Assembly (NCBI RefSeq): GCF_016741855.1
Contig: NZ_JAERRH010000007.1
Location: forward strand, 1-64,000
Direction: 5' to 3'
Source of the DNA: Streptomyces musisoli
GTDB taxonomy: Bacteria; Actinomycetota; Actinomycetes; Streptomycetales; Streptomycetaceae
Length of the DNA: 64,000 nt
This document shows, in pieces, positions 8,770 to 17,024 of this stretch. Within the stretch, counting starts at the first letter, position 1. Every line of letters begins with the position of its first letter. The position numbers and the translations under genes are program-made. Under the pieces are notes generated by a model. It did not search any database, was not told where the DNA came from, and worked only from the letters and a program-made list of their open reading frames with translations.

Positions 8770-10011
8770 TCATGTCACCGACAACAGCGCCAGGGCCCCT
8801 GAGACAAGGGTGCGAACACCCGGGGCAACCGTGGACAGATCGGGCGCGAAGTGCGGACTGTGGTTGCTCGGCACCGCCGCGAGCTTCTCGGGAAGGGTGT
8901 CGCCGGGCGCCTGCTCCCACACCTCGGCGGGTGTGGTGGTGACGAGCCAGTACGCGTACGGGATGGAGCCGAGCGCGAGTTCGGGGAAGTCCTCGCTGCC
9001 CATCACAGGACCGGGGTCCGGGACCGTGCCCGCGCCGAACACCTCGCCGTGCACGGCGGCCACGGTGGCGTCGGTGCCGGCGTCGTTCACCGTCATGGGG
9101 AAGGTGGCGGCGATGGTCACCTCCGGCTCGCGCGGGCAGCCGGCTGCCAGGCACTCGCCGTGCGCGATGCGCCGGACCGCGGCCAGCATCCGCTGCCGGA
9201 CGGCCTCGGACCGGGTGCGCAGGTTCAGCGCGATGCGCGCCTCGGCGGGGATGATGTTGGGCCGGCTGCCGGCCTCGATCCGGCCCACCGTCAGCACCGC
9301 GGACTCGCCCGCGGCGATCTCCCTCGACACCACCGTCTGGAGCCGGGTGACGAGATAGGCGGCCGTCACCACCGGGTCCACGGTCGCCTCCGGGCGCGAA
9401 CCGTGCCCGCCCCGGCCGTGCACCACGATGTCCACGTCCGTCGAGGCGGACATGATCAGGCCGGGTGCGTGCGGGTACAGGCCCGCCGGACCCGGGACGG
9501 CGTGCTGTCCGAGCAGCACGTCCGGCCGCCCGAACCGCTCGTACAGCCCGTCGGCGACCATCCGGGCCGCGCCCCCGCCGGTCTCCTCGGCGGGCTGCCC
9601 CACCACCAGCAGCGTCCCGTTCCAGGTCTCCCGTCCGGCCGCCAGCGCCTGCGCGGCCCCGGCCAGCCAGGTGACGTGCAGGTCGTGCCCGCAGGCGTGC
9701 ATCACCCCGTCGGTCGCGGAGGCGTACGGAAGCCCGGTGTCCTCGGTGACCGGCAGCGCGTCCATGTCGGCCCGCACCAGCACCACGGGCCCGTCGCCGT
9801 TGCGCAGCACCCCGGCGACCCCCGTGCCGCCGACGCCCTCGGCGACCTCGAACCCGGCCCCGGTGAGCCGCCCGGCGAGCGTCGCCGCGGTGCGGTGCTC
9901 GCGCAGGGACAGCTCGGGGTGCCGGTGCAGGTCCCGGTAGAGGTCCTCCAGCTCCGTGACGGGAAGATCGGCGGTCAGTTCCAGGGCGACACGGGCGGCT
10001 GGGGAGGTCAC
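8770..10011 (-). CDS. M20-family amidohydrolase (peptidase / aminoacylase type)
   Basis: 413 aa from a GTG at 10011. Metal and catalytic motifs of M20D amidohydrolases are in order: RADMDALPV, MHACGHDLH, PAEETGGG, a lid domain with HGRGGHGSRPE, and the late GSEDFPEL. Members hydrolyse N-acyl amino acids, hippurate or indole-acetyl conjugates in the cytoplasm; the substrate is not determined here. The gene reads towards the propeller gene with a 114-bp gap, so it may or may not share a transcript. The start lies about 75 bp from the end of the small secreted-peptide gene on the same strand. Confidence 0.92.
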   Translation of the reverse strand: MTSPAARVALELTADLPVTELEDLYRDLHRHPELSLREHRTAATLAGRLTGAGFEVAEGVGGTGVAGVLRNGDGPVVLVRADMDALPVTEDTGLPYASATDGVMHACGHDLHVTWLAGAAQALAAGRETWNGTLLVVGQPAEETGGGAARMVADGLYERFGRPDVLLGQHAVPGPAGLYPHAPGLIMSASTDVDIVVHGRGGHGSRPEATVDPVVTAAYLVTRLQTVVSREIAAGESAVLTVGRIEAGSRPNIIPAEARIALNLRTRSEAVRQRMLAAVRRIAHGECLAAGCPREPEVTIAATFPMTVNDAGTDATVAAVHGEVFGAGTVPDPGPVMGSEDFPELALGSIPYAYWLVTTTPAEVWEQAPGDTLPEKLAAVPSNHSPHFAPDLSTVAPGVRTLVSGALALLSVT

Positions 10012-10086
10012 GGGGTCAGGGTAGGCCCTCGATGACGGTGTCCACAGGGCGGCGGAGGCCCGGGGCGGGCGCTCTTGCGGGGGCCG

Positions 10087-10293
10087 TCAGCGGTCCATCG
10101 GCTGGGCCGATATCTGCGCCGGTGGGGTGCCGGCCGCGCGGGCCGGGCCGGCGTTGGCCGCGAGGAGCAGGGCCACGGCGGCGATGACGGCCGCGGCGAC
10201 GCCTCTGGCGGCGGAGGTTCGCCCGGTCGGGCGTATCCGGGAGTGGGGGAGGGCGGTGGGGGGTGCGTAAGGTGCGGATGTACGTCCGGGCAC
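10087..10293 (-). CDS. small secreted peptide precursor, candidate signalling peptide
   Basis: 68 codons from a GTG at 10293 to TGA at 10087. GAGGT sits four bases before the start. The N-terminal about 30 residues are Pro/Arg-rich. A hydrophobic helix follows (GVAAAVIAAVALLLAANAG) with a signal-peptidase-like end GPARA, leaving about 15 residues, AGTPPAQISAQPMDR. The gene is divergent from an XRE-TPR regulator, the arrangement of RRNPP-type peptide-receptor pairs in Firmicutes. The DNA from the palindrome through the start codon closely resembles that upstream of the M64 protease at 25441, including identical GCGAGGTCGCCGTGCC, which is strong evidence that this start is real. That it is an actual pheromone is inference. 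Confidence 0.65.
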   Translation of the reverse strand: MPGRTSAPYAPPTALPHSRIRPTGRTSAARGVAAAVIAAVALLLAANAGPARAAGTPPAQISAQPMDR

Positions 10294-10320
10294 GGCGACC
10301 TCGCAACACAACAGCGGCGT

Positions 10321-10352
10321 ATTAAGCGTGCTTAATTCGCCATTTAACCTAG
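10321..10352. promoter_or_regulatory. operator shared with the M64 protease promoter
   Basis: On the minus strand this reads CTAGGTTAA, eight unrelated bases, then TTAAGCACGCTTAAT (a near-perfect palindrome). The same order and spacing recur at 25387-25418. It lies between the divergent secreted-peptide and XRE-TPR genes, so it could control both. Such AT-rich sequence is conspicuous in this genome. Confidence 0.7.
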
Positions 10353-10406
10353 GGGTTGCCGGATCCCAACGGCAAGGGGTGCCGAGGGAGTTGGGGGAGC
10401 GGGGCC

Positions 10407-11750
10407 ATGCGGGAGCGGGACGATCCAGAGGTCATCGGGCGGCGCGTACAGCGGCTGCGCACCCAACGCGGTCTCACCCAGCGACAGTTGGCCGAGCCCG
10501 CGTACACCCCCGCCTACATCTCCACCCTGGAGGCGGGCCGGGTGCGGGCCTCGGACGAGGCGCTCAGGCACATCGCCGACCGGCTCGGGGTCGCCTTCGA
10601 GGAACTGGCCGTCGGCCGGCCCGCCCACCTCGCCACCGACCTGCGGCTGCGGCTCACCGAGGCCCAGCGCGTCCTCGCCGACGGCCGCGCCGAGGAGGCC
10701 GCCGCCCAGTACGCCGTGCTGCGCGCCGAGGCGGAGGCCCACGGGCTCGGGTGCGAACAGGCCGACGCCCTGCTCGGACTCGGCGAATGCGCCCTGGAGA
10801 CCGGGCACCTGACCGAGGCGCGCGAGTACTTCGAGCGGGCCGAGGAGCAGATGGCGGGAAAGGCCCTGCCGGTGCGCGTGCCCGCCGTCCGGGGCCGGGC
10901 GGTCGCCCACTACCTCGCGGGCGAACTCCGGTACGCCGTCTACCTGCTGGAGTCCACCCTCGACGAGCTGAACCGCGGCGGCCTGCACGACCCCGACGCG
11001 CTCCTGCTGCTCTACGCCAGCGTCATCGGCCCGTACATGGACATGGGCGCCCACGCCCGGGCCGCCCAGGCCGCCGAGTTCGCCCTCGCGCTCGCCCCGC
11101 GGGCCGGCGACCCCGCGCTGATCGCCCGGATGCACCGCTCGGTGGCCCGCACCCTGCTCGCCGAGGGCCGGGTCGCCGAGGCCGACGTCTCCCTGGCCAA
11201 GGCGGCCGAGCTGTACCGCCAGCTGCGCCTGCGCACCGAGCTGGCCAACTGCCACTGGATGCGCGGCTACGTCTGCGCCCAGAACGGCCGGCTGGACCGT
11301 GCCGAGGCGGAGCTGCGGCAGGCCCACACCATGCTCTCGGCGAGCCGGGCCGCCCTGTACCGCAGCCAGGCCGCCGTCGAACTCGCCGACGTCCTGCACC
11401 GCCGGGGCAAGTCCGGGGAGGCCGCCGAGCTGCTGGAGGGCGTCCTCGGGGACTTCTCCTCCGAGCGCGGCGCCGTCCACGCCGCCGCCGCGCACCGCCT
11501 GCTCGGCATCATCGCCGAGGACACCCGGGACACCGAGGCCGCGGAGGAGCACTACGTCCGCGCCCTCAGCCTCCTGGAACGCGCGGGTGCGGCCGGCGAC
11601 CTCGCCGACCTGTGCCGCCTCCTGGGCGACCTGCTGCGCCGCACGGGCCGCGTCGAGGCCGCCCTGGACGCCTACCGCACCGGCCTGGGCCACCGCACCG
11701 CCCCCGGCACCACCACCCTGGGTCCGGCCCCGGCGCAGCCGCCGCTGTGA
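10407..11750 (+). CDS. XRE-family regulator with C-terminal TPR domain
   Basis: 447 aa from an ATG at 10407 with GGGGGAGCGGGG upstream. Residues 5-70 are an XRE helix-turn-helix (IGRRVQRLRTQRGLTQRQLA then AYISTLEAGRVRAS). The remaining about 370 residues are successive TPR-like helix pairs, for example ADALLGLGECALETGHLTEA, AVHAAAAHRLLGIIAEDTRD and EHYVRALSLLERAG. This is the architecture of peptide-sensing regulators, and TPR domains of this kind bind short linear peptides. The adjacent divergent gene encodes a short secreted peptide. A shared operator suggests it controls that peptide gene and the M64 protease gene at 25441 (inference). Confidence 0.88.
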   Translation: MRERDDPEVIGRRVQRLRTQRGLTQRQLAEPAYTPAYISTLEAGRVRASDEALRHIADRLGVAFEELAVGRPAHLATDLRLRLTEAQRVLADGRAEEAAAQYAVLRAEAEAHGLGCEQADALLGLGECALETGHLTEAREYFERAEEQMAGKALPVRVPAVRGRAVAHYLAGELRYAVYLLESTLDELNRGGLHDPDALLLLYASVIGPYMDMGAHARAAQAAEFALALAPRAGDPALIARMHRSVARTLLAEGRVAEADVSLAKAAELYRQLRLRTELANCHWMRGYVCAQNGRLDRAEAELRQAHTMLSASRAALYRSQAAVELADVLHRRGKSGEAAELLEGVLGDFSSERGAVHAAAAHRLLGIIAEDTRDTEAAEEHYVRALSLLERAGAAGDLADLCRLLGDLLRRTGRVEAALDAYRTGLGHRTAPGTTTLGPAPAQPPL

Positions 11751-11768
11751 GCCGGGTGCGTCCCGGTC

Positions 11769-12560
11769 TCACACCAGCGCCCGGCCGTGCCTGCGGATGT
11801 CCGCCAGGCGGAGGGCGCCGATCTGGACGGCGGCCTGGGTCGCGTCGTTCGGCACGTCGCCGAGACCGCCGTTGGTGAGGGCGAAGGCGTCCTCGCCGAC
11901 CCGGACGGCGGCCACGTCCATGGTGAGCAGGAAGCCCTGCCCCTCGGGCGCCGTACCGGCGAAGGTGACGCGCAGGCCCTGGCGCACGTCCCCCACCTCC
12001 GGCAGCGGCGCGTTCGTCACCTGGACGTCCTCCACGAGCCCGAGGTCCGTGGTGGCCGTGAACCGCGCGCACCGCGTCGGCATCGTCCCCAGCCAGGCCA
12101 GCACGGCGTCGACGTCCGCCGGGCGGCGGGCGCCGATCTGGAAGCGGATCTGGGCGTCGGTGTCGGCGTCGTCCAGGCCGATGGCGACGCGGGCCGGGGC
12201 GCCGAGGAGTTCGTCGCTGTAGAGGGCGTCCAGCAGCCGCTGGCACTCGACGGCCGTGGTGCGCGTCTTCAGCAGCCCGTCCCGCCAGGTGGCCGCGCCG
12301 CGCGTGGCGGTCCAGGGGGCGCCGAGGTCCGCCTGGGTGATCAGGGCGCCCTGCGCCTGCTCGTCGGTGAGCGTGGAGCCGTCGGCCCGGGCGGACGTCC
12401 TGGACGTCGGCCTGGGCCGGTCCACCGTGGGCAGGGGGTGCGGCGCGCTCTCCGGGTGCTCCAGGGAGAGGGCCGCGCAGCCGCCGCCTATGAGGAGACC
12501 GGTGGCGACGAGGGGGAGGAGGACGGCACGGGGTATGCGGGGGCGTATCGCGGGGGACAT
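11769..12560 (-). CDS. putative lipoprotein, unknown function
   Basis: 263 aa from an ATG at 12560. The N-terminus is basic then hydrophobic (AVLLPLVATGLLIGGGCAAL) and ends in a lipobox-like GGGC, so Cys 28 is probably lipidated. The mature part (from about residue 60) resembles actinobacterial sensor-domain or PknH-like extracellular lipoproteins: an early stretch LTDEQAQGALITQADLGAPW and two cysteines (VECQRLL and TRCARF) that could form a disulfide. Two near-identical 22-bp direct repeats lie in its upstream region. It is convergent with the XRE-TPR gene at only an 18-bp gap. Confidence 0.75.
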   Translation of the reverse strand: MSPAIRPRIPRAVLLPLVATGLLIGGGCAALSLEHPESAPHPLPTVDRPRPTSRTSARADGSTLTDEQAQGALITQADLGAPWTATRGAATWRDGLLKTRTTAVECQRLLDALYSDELLGAPARVAIGLDDADTDAQIRFQIGARRPADVDAVLAWLGTMPTRCARFTATTDLGLVEDVQVTNAPLPEVGDVRQGLRVTFAGTAPEGQGFLLTMDVAAVRVGEDAFALTNGGLGDVPNDATQAAVQIGALRLADIRRHGRALV

Positions 12561-12595
12561 CGATGCCTCCTGGGCTGCGTGCGGCCGGCGGACCG

Positions 12596-12654
12596 CCTGA
12601 TCTCACGGCGCCACCGGACCGGCCGGCGGCTGCCTGATCTCACGGCATCACCGG
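12596..12654 (-). promoter_or_regulatory. twin 22-bp direct repeats upstream of the lipoprotein gene
   Basis: CCTGATCTCACGGC followed by CACCGG two bases later occurs at 12596-12617 and 12633-12654, matching at 20 of 22 positions, 37 bp start to start. The pair lies just before the minus-strand start at 12560. It could be a regulator site or a small duplication. Confidence 0.4.
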
Positions 12655-12734
12655 CCCGACCGCCCCACCAGCGCTCCGGTCCGTACGGGTGAGGGAGCGG
12701 CGGAAAACGCGTGGTGCGGGGGGCGCGGGGCTGT

Positions 12735-12740
12735 TAGCGT
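12735..12740 (+). promoter_or_regulatory. -10 element for a leaderless threonine leader transcript
   Basis: TAGCGT fits the TANNNT form of streptomycete -10 hexamers. The ATG of the leader peptide begins eight bases after it ends, so transcription would start at or just before that ATG. No convincing -35 element is seen. Confidence 0.5.
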
Positions 12741-12747
12741 CGCGTCC

Positions 12748-12810
12748 ATGCAGCGCGCCCAGCAGTGCCCGTCGAGCACGACGACGCCGGAGACCGTCCC
12801 GGCGCGCTGA
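12748..12810 (+). CDS. 20-residue threonine leader peptide (attenuator)
   Basis: ATG at 12748, TGA at 12808. The sequence is MQRAQQCPSSTTTPETVPAR, with three consecutive ACG threonine codons at 12778-12786 and a fourth (ACC) at 12793. A small hairpin (12785-12790 with 12799-12804) starts within the last ACG codon and spans the ACC codon. A strong hairpin follows at 12825-12854, then the threonyl-tRNA synthetase gene at 12906. This is the classic layout of ribosome-mediated attenuation, in which stalling at Thr codons would change downstream folding. The function is inferred; layout and codons are seen directly. Confidence 0.72.
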   Translation: MQRAQQCPSSTTTPETVPAR

Positions 12811-12824
12811 CACCTGCCAGCATC

Positions 12825-12854
12825 GAAGCCCCGGGGCGTACGCCCCGGGGCTTC
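12825..12854 (+). terminator. attenuator hairpin before the ThrRS gene
   Basis: GAAGCCCCGGGGCG, TA, then CGCCCCGGGGCTTC: a perfect 14-bp stem starting 15 bases after the leader peptide stop. No U-run follows. It would end transcription, or block it conditionally, when threonyl-tRNA is plentiful. Confidence 0.72.
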
Positions 12855-12905
12855 GGCATGCCACGGGGTGTCCGCCTCTCCCGCCGAACCCACGCAGGAG
12901 ACCCC

Positions 12906-14189
12906 ATGAACGACCAGATAGGCAGCGACGACCCGGACCGGCTCCCCGACCACCGCCGCCTCGGCCGGGAACTCGGCCTCTTCGACACCGACCCGCTGAT
13001 GGGCGCCGGCCTGCCGTACTGGCTGCCCGACGGCGCGGTCGTCCGGCACACCCTGGAGGAGTACGTCCGGGACGCCGAACGCCGGGCCGGCTACCGGCAC
13101 GTGTACTCCCCCGCGCTCGGCAAACGGGAGCTGTACGAGACCTCCGGGCACTGGGACCACTACAGCGACGACATGTACCCGCCGATGCGGCTCGGCGCCG
13201 AGGAGGTCGTGCTGCGGCCCAGCCTCTGCCCCCACCATGCCCTGATCTACCGCTCCCGCTCCCGCAGTTACCGCGAACTCCCGCTGCGCATCGCCGAGTT
13301 GGGCACCATGTACCGTGCCGAGCTGTCCGGTGTCCTCGGCGGCCTGACCCGGGTGCGTGCCATCCGGCTCAACGACGCCCACATCTTCTGCACCCTGGAC
13401 CAGGCGGTGGCGGAGGCCCGCGCCGCGCTGGAGCTGATCGCCCGCGCCTACGCCGACCTCGGCATCGAGGCCGTACGCCACCGCCTCTCCCTGCCCGGCG
13501 GGGGCGGCAAGTACGTCGCCGACCCGGACCTGTGGCAACGGGCCACCGGACTGCTGCGGGAGGTCCTCGCCGAGGCGGGGGTGGCCTACGAGGAGGCGGA
13601 GGGCGAGGCCGCTTTCTACGGCCCGAAGATCGACGTCCAGATCGCGGATCCGGCGGGCCGCGAGTCCACCCTGTCCACCGTGCAGATCGACTTCCACCAG
13701 CCCGCCCGCTTCGACCTGCACTACATCGGCGCCGACGGCGCGAAGCACCGGCCGGTGATGGTGCACCGCAGCGTCATCGGCAGCGTCGAGCGGGCCGTCG
13801 CCCACCTCGTCGAGGCCCATGGCGGCGCGTTCCCGGCCTGGCTCGCCCCGGTCCAGCTGGTCGTGCTGCCGGTCGGCGGGGAGCAGGTGGAGCAGGCGGC
13901 GGCGGTGGTCCGCGAGGCGGTCGCGCTCGGCCTGCGCGCGGAACTCGCCGGACCCGATCAGGGCACCCTGGGTGCCCGGATCCGCGCCGCGCGGCTCGTG
14001 CCGTACCAGGCGGTGATCGGTGCCCGGGAGGCCGGCGCCGAGCTCGCCGCCGTACGGCTGCGGGACGGGCGGCGGCCCGGCGCGCTCCCGGTGCCGGAGC
14101 TGCTGGGCCGGATCGCCGAACGGGTGGCGGCGCGCGGCACCGCGCTGTGGGACCGCCCGCCCGGCGCCGGTCACGACCGCCCGGCCTGA
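12906..14189 (+). CDS. short-form threonyl-tRNA synthetase lacking the editing domain
   Basis: 427 aa from an ATG at 12906 after AGGAGACCCC. Family members usually have about 640-660 aa; this one begins at the class II catalytic core and lacks the TGS and HxxxH editing domains. Core motifs are intact: motif 2 region TMYRAELSGVLGGLTRVRAI then DAHIF, the zinc-site cysteine in SLCPHH, FYGPKIDVQI, IGADGAKHRPVMVHRS, and a C-terminal anticodon-binding domain (VQLVVLPVGGEQVEQAAA). It is probably an extra ThrRS, induced on threonine or charged-tRNA shortage through the leader above. Duplicate ThrRS genes are known to give resistance to ThrRS inhibitors such as borrelidin and obafluorin; that role here is only a hypothesis. 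Confidence 0.9.
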   Translation: MNDQIGSDDPDRLPDHRRLGRELGLFDTDPLMGAGLPYWLPDGAVVRHTLEEYVRDAERRAGYRHVYSPALGKRELYETSGHWDHYSDDMYPPMRLGAEEVVLRPSLCPHHALIYRSRSRSYRELPLRIAELGTMYRAELSGVLGGLTRVRAIRLNDAHIFCTLDQAVAEARAALELIARAYADLGIEAVRHRLSLPGGGGKYVADPDLWQRATGLLREVLAEAGVAYEEAEGEAAFYGPKIDVQIADPAGRESTLSTVQIDFHQPARFDLHYIGADGAKHRPVMVHRSVIGSVERAVAHLVEAHGGAFPAWLAPVQLVVLPVGGEQVEQAAAVVREAVALGLRAELAGPDQGTLGARIRAARLVPYQAVIGAREAGAELAAVRLRDGRRPGALPVPELLGRIAERVAARGTALWDRPPGAGHDRPA

Positions 14190-14220
14190 CCTAAGGTCGC
14201 ATCGACGGAAGGAGTCCGCC

Positions 14221-15186
14221 GTGACCGGTCAGCCCATCCCCGTGATCATCGACTGCGACACCGGCGTCGACGACGCCCTGGCCCTGCTGTTCGCCGTACG
14301 CCACCCGGCACTGGATCTGCGGGCGGTGACCTGCGTGGCCGGGAACACCGACGTCGACGGCGTGGTCCGCAACACCCTCACCGTGCTGGAGCAGGCGGGC
14401 GCCCCGGACATCCCGGTGGGGCGGGGTGCCGAGCGCCCGCTGCTGGAACCGGCCCGCTCCGCCCGGCATGTGCACGGTGCCGACGGCATGGGCGACCTGG
14501 GCCTGCCCGCACCCGCCCGGGTCCCGGCGGACGTCGACGCCGTCACCCTGCTGCGCCGGGAGATCCTCGCGTCCCCGCGCCCGGTGACCCTGATCCCGAC
14601 CGCCCCGCTGACGAACATCGCCCTGCTGCTGCGCACCCACCCGGAGGTGACCCGGAACATCGAGCGGATCGTCTTCATGGGCGGGGCCGTGACCACCGGG
14701 AACGCCACGCCGGTCGCGGAGTTCAACGTGTGGCACGACCCCGAGGCGGCGGCGATCCTGCTCACGGCCGGGGTGCCGATCACGATGTACGGCCTGGACG
14801 TCTTCATGCGGGTCGTCGTCCCCGGCGACGAGGTGCACCGGCTGCGCGCGAGCACCGAGCCCGGCACCCGCCTGGCCGGGGAACTCCTCGCGCACCGGCC
14901 GACCACCCAGGGCGAGCAGCCGGAGGCGGAGGAGGCGGGCGGCCTCGGCGACGCGGGCGCGGTGTGCGCGGTCGCCGACCCGCAGGGCATCACCACCCGG
15001 CTGCTGCCGGTCGAGGTCTCCCTGGCCCCGGGCCCGTCCCGCGGCCAGACCGTCGTGGACCGCCGCCCCCGGCCCGGCGAGTCCGAGATCCACGAGGGCG
15101 GGCGGGAACGGGCCCTGGTGGACGTGGCGTTGGACGTGGACGTCGACCGGTACGTGAAGCTGTACCTGGAAACTGTCGAACGTTAG
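14221..15186 (+). CDS. inosine-uridine-type nucleoside hydrolase
   Basis: 321 aa from a GTG at 14221 with AAGGAG seven bases upstream. The N-terminal calcium-binding signature IIDCDTGVDDALAL is diagnostic. EFNVWHDPEAA supplies the second metal-site region, and the active-site histidine typical of the family is replaced by a loop with GDAGAVCAVADP. These enzymes cleave the N-glycosidic bond of ribonucleosides for purine/pyrimidine salvage. The gene is 31 bp after the ThrRS stop on the same strand, so it may be co-transcribed and fall under the same attenuator. Confidence 0.9.
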   Translation: MTGQPIPVIIDCDTGVDDALALLFAVRHPALDLRAVTCVAGNTDVDGVVRNTLTVLEQAGAPDIPVGRGAERPLLEPARSARHVHGADGMGDLGLPAPARVPADVDAVTLLRREILASPRPVTLIPTAPLTNIALLLRTHPEVTRNIERIVFMGGAVTTGNATPVAEFNVWHDPEAAAILLTAGVPITMYGLDVFMRVVVPGDEVHRLRASTEPGTRLAGELLAHRPTTQGEQPEAEEAGGLGDAGAVCAVADPQGITTRLLPVEVSLAPGPSRGQTVVDRRPRPGESEIHEGGRERALVDVALDVDVDRYVKLYLETVER

Positions 15187-15275
15187 TTCTCGTTCCTTTC
15201 CCGGGCAAGGTGGACAGAGTCTGTATGGCCGACCGAACGGCACAGCGACCGTCGTACCGCCCGAACGGAGCCCGT

Positions 15276-16946
15276 ATGGCAGACCTCTCGCCGGACCCCG
15301 CACCCGACCTCTCGTCCCGGAACCCCGACTGGTGGCGGCAGGCCGTCGTCTACCAGGTCTATCCGCGCAGCTTCGCCGACGCCGACGGGGACGGCCTCGG
15401 TGACCTCCGGGGCGTCACCGAGCGGCTGAACCACATCGCCACGCTCGGCGTGGACGCGCTGTGGCTGAGCCCCTTCTACCCCTCCGAACTCGCCGACGGC
15501 GGCTACGACGTCATCGACCCGCGCGGTGTCGACGAGCGCCTCGGCACCCTGGACGACTTCGACGCCCTGGTCGCCGAGGCGCACCGGCTCGGCCTCAAGG
15601 TCGTCGTGGACGTCGTACCCAACCACACCTCCCGGCTGCACCCCTGGTTCCAGGAGGCGCTGCGCGCCGCCCCCGGCTCCCCCGCCCGGGACCGCTACGT
15701 CTTCCGGCCGGGCCGGGGCACGCACGGCGAACTCCCGCCCAGCGACTGGCAGTCGGTGTTCGGCGGCAGCGCCTGGCGGCGGGTGCCGGACGGCGAGTGG
15801 TACCTCCACCTGTTCGCCCCCGAACAGCCCGACCTCAACTGGGCGAACGACGACGTCCGCGCCGACTTCCGCACCACCCTGCGGTTCTGGTCCGGCCGGG
15901 GCGTCGACGGCTTCCGCGTCGATGTCGCCCACGGCCTGGCCAAGGACCTCGCCGAGCCGCTGCGGGACATCGGCGGTATCGGCGCGACCGGCGAGGCGGC
16001 TCTGCCCCGGGTGGCGCCGGGCAGCCACCCGTACTGGGACCGCGACGAGGTCCACGAGATCTACCGCGACTGGCGCAAGATCTTCGACGCCTACAGCCCG
16101 CCGCGCACCGCCGTCGCCGAGGCCTGGGTCCCGGGCGCCCGCCGCGCCCTGTACGCCCGGCCCGACGAACTGGGCCAGGCGTTCAACTTCGAGTACCTGG
16201 AGGCGCGGTGGGACGCGGAGGAACTGCGTGAGGTCATCACCGGCTCGCTGGCCACGGCCCGCGCCGTCGGGGCCTCCGCGACCTGGGTGCTCTCCAACCA
16301 CGACGTCGTCCGGCACGCCTCCCGGCTCATGCTGCCGCCCGGCACCGACCCGGCCGCCTGGCTGCTGTCCGGCGGTACGGCGCCCGCGGTCGACCCGGCG
16401 GCCGGCCTGCGCCGGGCCCGGGCGGCGACCCTGCTGATGCTGGCGCTGCCCGGCTCGGCCTACCTGTACCAGGGCGAGGAACTCGGCCTGCCCGAGGTCG
16501 CCGACCTGCCCACCGAGGTGCTCCAGGACCCGGTCTGGGAGCAGACCGGCCATGTCCGCAAGGGCCGCGACGGCTGCCGGGTGCCGCTGCCGTGGACGAC
16601 GGCCGGACCGTCGTACGGCTTCGGGCCCGGGGCCGGATGGCTCCCGCAGCCGTCGACCTTCGCGGCCCGCTCCGTCGAGGCGCAGGCCGGCACCGAGGGC
16701 TCCACGCTGGAGCTGTACCGCACGGCCCTGCGGCTGCGCCGCAAGCTGCTGGAGGGCGAGACGCTGACCTGGACGCCGGGCGCGCCCGGCGACGTACTGG
16801 ACTTCGCCCGCACGGAGGTCTGGCGCAGCGTCACCAACCTGGGCACCGGGCCGGTACCGCTGCCGCCCGGCGAGGTCCTGCTGAGCAGCGCCCCCCTGCC
16901 GGACGGGAGGACCCTGCCGCCGGACACGACGGTCTGGCTGGCCTAG
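15276..16946 (+). CDS. GH13 alpha-glucosidase / oligo-1,6-glucosidase-type enzyme
   Basis: 556 aa from an ATG at 15276 with GGAG six bases upstream; an in-frame ATG at 15224 lacks a good site. A (beta/alpha)8 glycoside hydrolase 13 domain begins at VVYQVYPRSFADADGDG. Conserved regions are present: DVVPNHTS, GFRVDVAHGL (Asp nucleophile), AVAEAWV (Glu acid/base) and LSNHDVVRH (third carboxylate). The C-terminal beta domain follows. There is no signal peptide, so it acts on imported maltose or isomaltose-type oligosaccharides. An 80-bp repeated RNA-like element fills the space to the next, convergent gene. Confidence 0.92.
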   Translation: MADLSPDPAPDLSSRNPDWWRQAVVYQVYPRSFADADGDGLGDLRGVTERLNHIATLGVDALWLSPFYPSELADGGYDVIDPRGVDERLGTLDDFDALVAEAHRLGLKVVVDVVPNHTSRLHPWFQEALRAAPGSPARDRYVFRPGRGTHGELPPSDWQSVFGGSAWRRVPDGEWYLHLFAPEQPDLNWANDDVRADFRTTLRFWSGRGVDGFRVDVAHGLAKDLAEPLRDIGGIGATGEAALPRVAPGSHPYWDRDEVHEIYRDWRKIFDAYSPPRTAVAEAWVPGARRALYARPDELGQAFNFEYLEARWDAEELREVITGSLATARAVGASATWVLSNHDVVRHASRLMLPPGTDPAAWLLSGGTAPAVDPAAGLRRARAATLLMLALPGSAYLYQGEELGLPEVADLPTEVLQDPVWEQTGHVRKGRDGCRVPLPWTTAGPSYGFGPGAGWLPQPSTFAARSVEAQAGTEGSTLELYRTALRLRRKLLEGETLTWTPGAPGDVLDFARTEVWRSVTNLGTGPVPLPPGEVLLSSAPLPDGRTLPPDTTVWLA

Positions 16947-16953
16947 GCGCTTC

Positions 16954-17018
16954 TCGTCCGGATCACGCAGGGCTCGCGGTGCCAGGCCCCGCCGCCTGAA
17001 CCGGCCCGACCCGGACGA
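16954..17018. repeat. extragenic structured element, copy A
   Basis: Closed by an 8-bp stem TCGTCCGG (16954-16961) with CCGGACGA (17011-17018) and followed by AAGACCC. Copy B at 38494-38556 has the same layout with TCGTCTGG pairing to CCAGACGA, a compensatory change. The interior shares GGGCTCGCGG and a CAGG/CCTG pairing. It fills the gap between two convergent genes and may act as a terminator or conserved RNA. Confidence 0.6.
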
Positions 17019-17024
17019 AAGACC

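Noticed and set aside
12906..14189. Short ThrRS as resistance gene belonging to the PKS/RiPP cluster
   Set aside because: It is 25 kb away with many unrelated genes between, and nothing in the cluster suggests a ThrRS inhibitor. Kept only as a general hypothesis.
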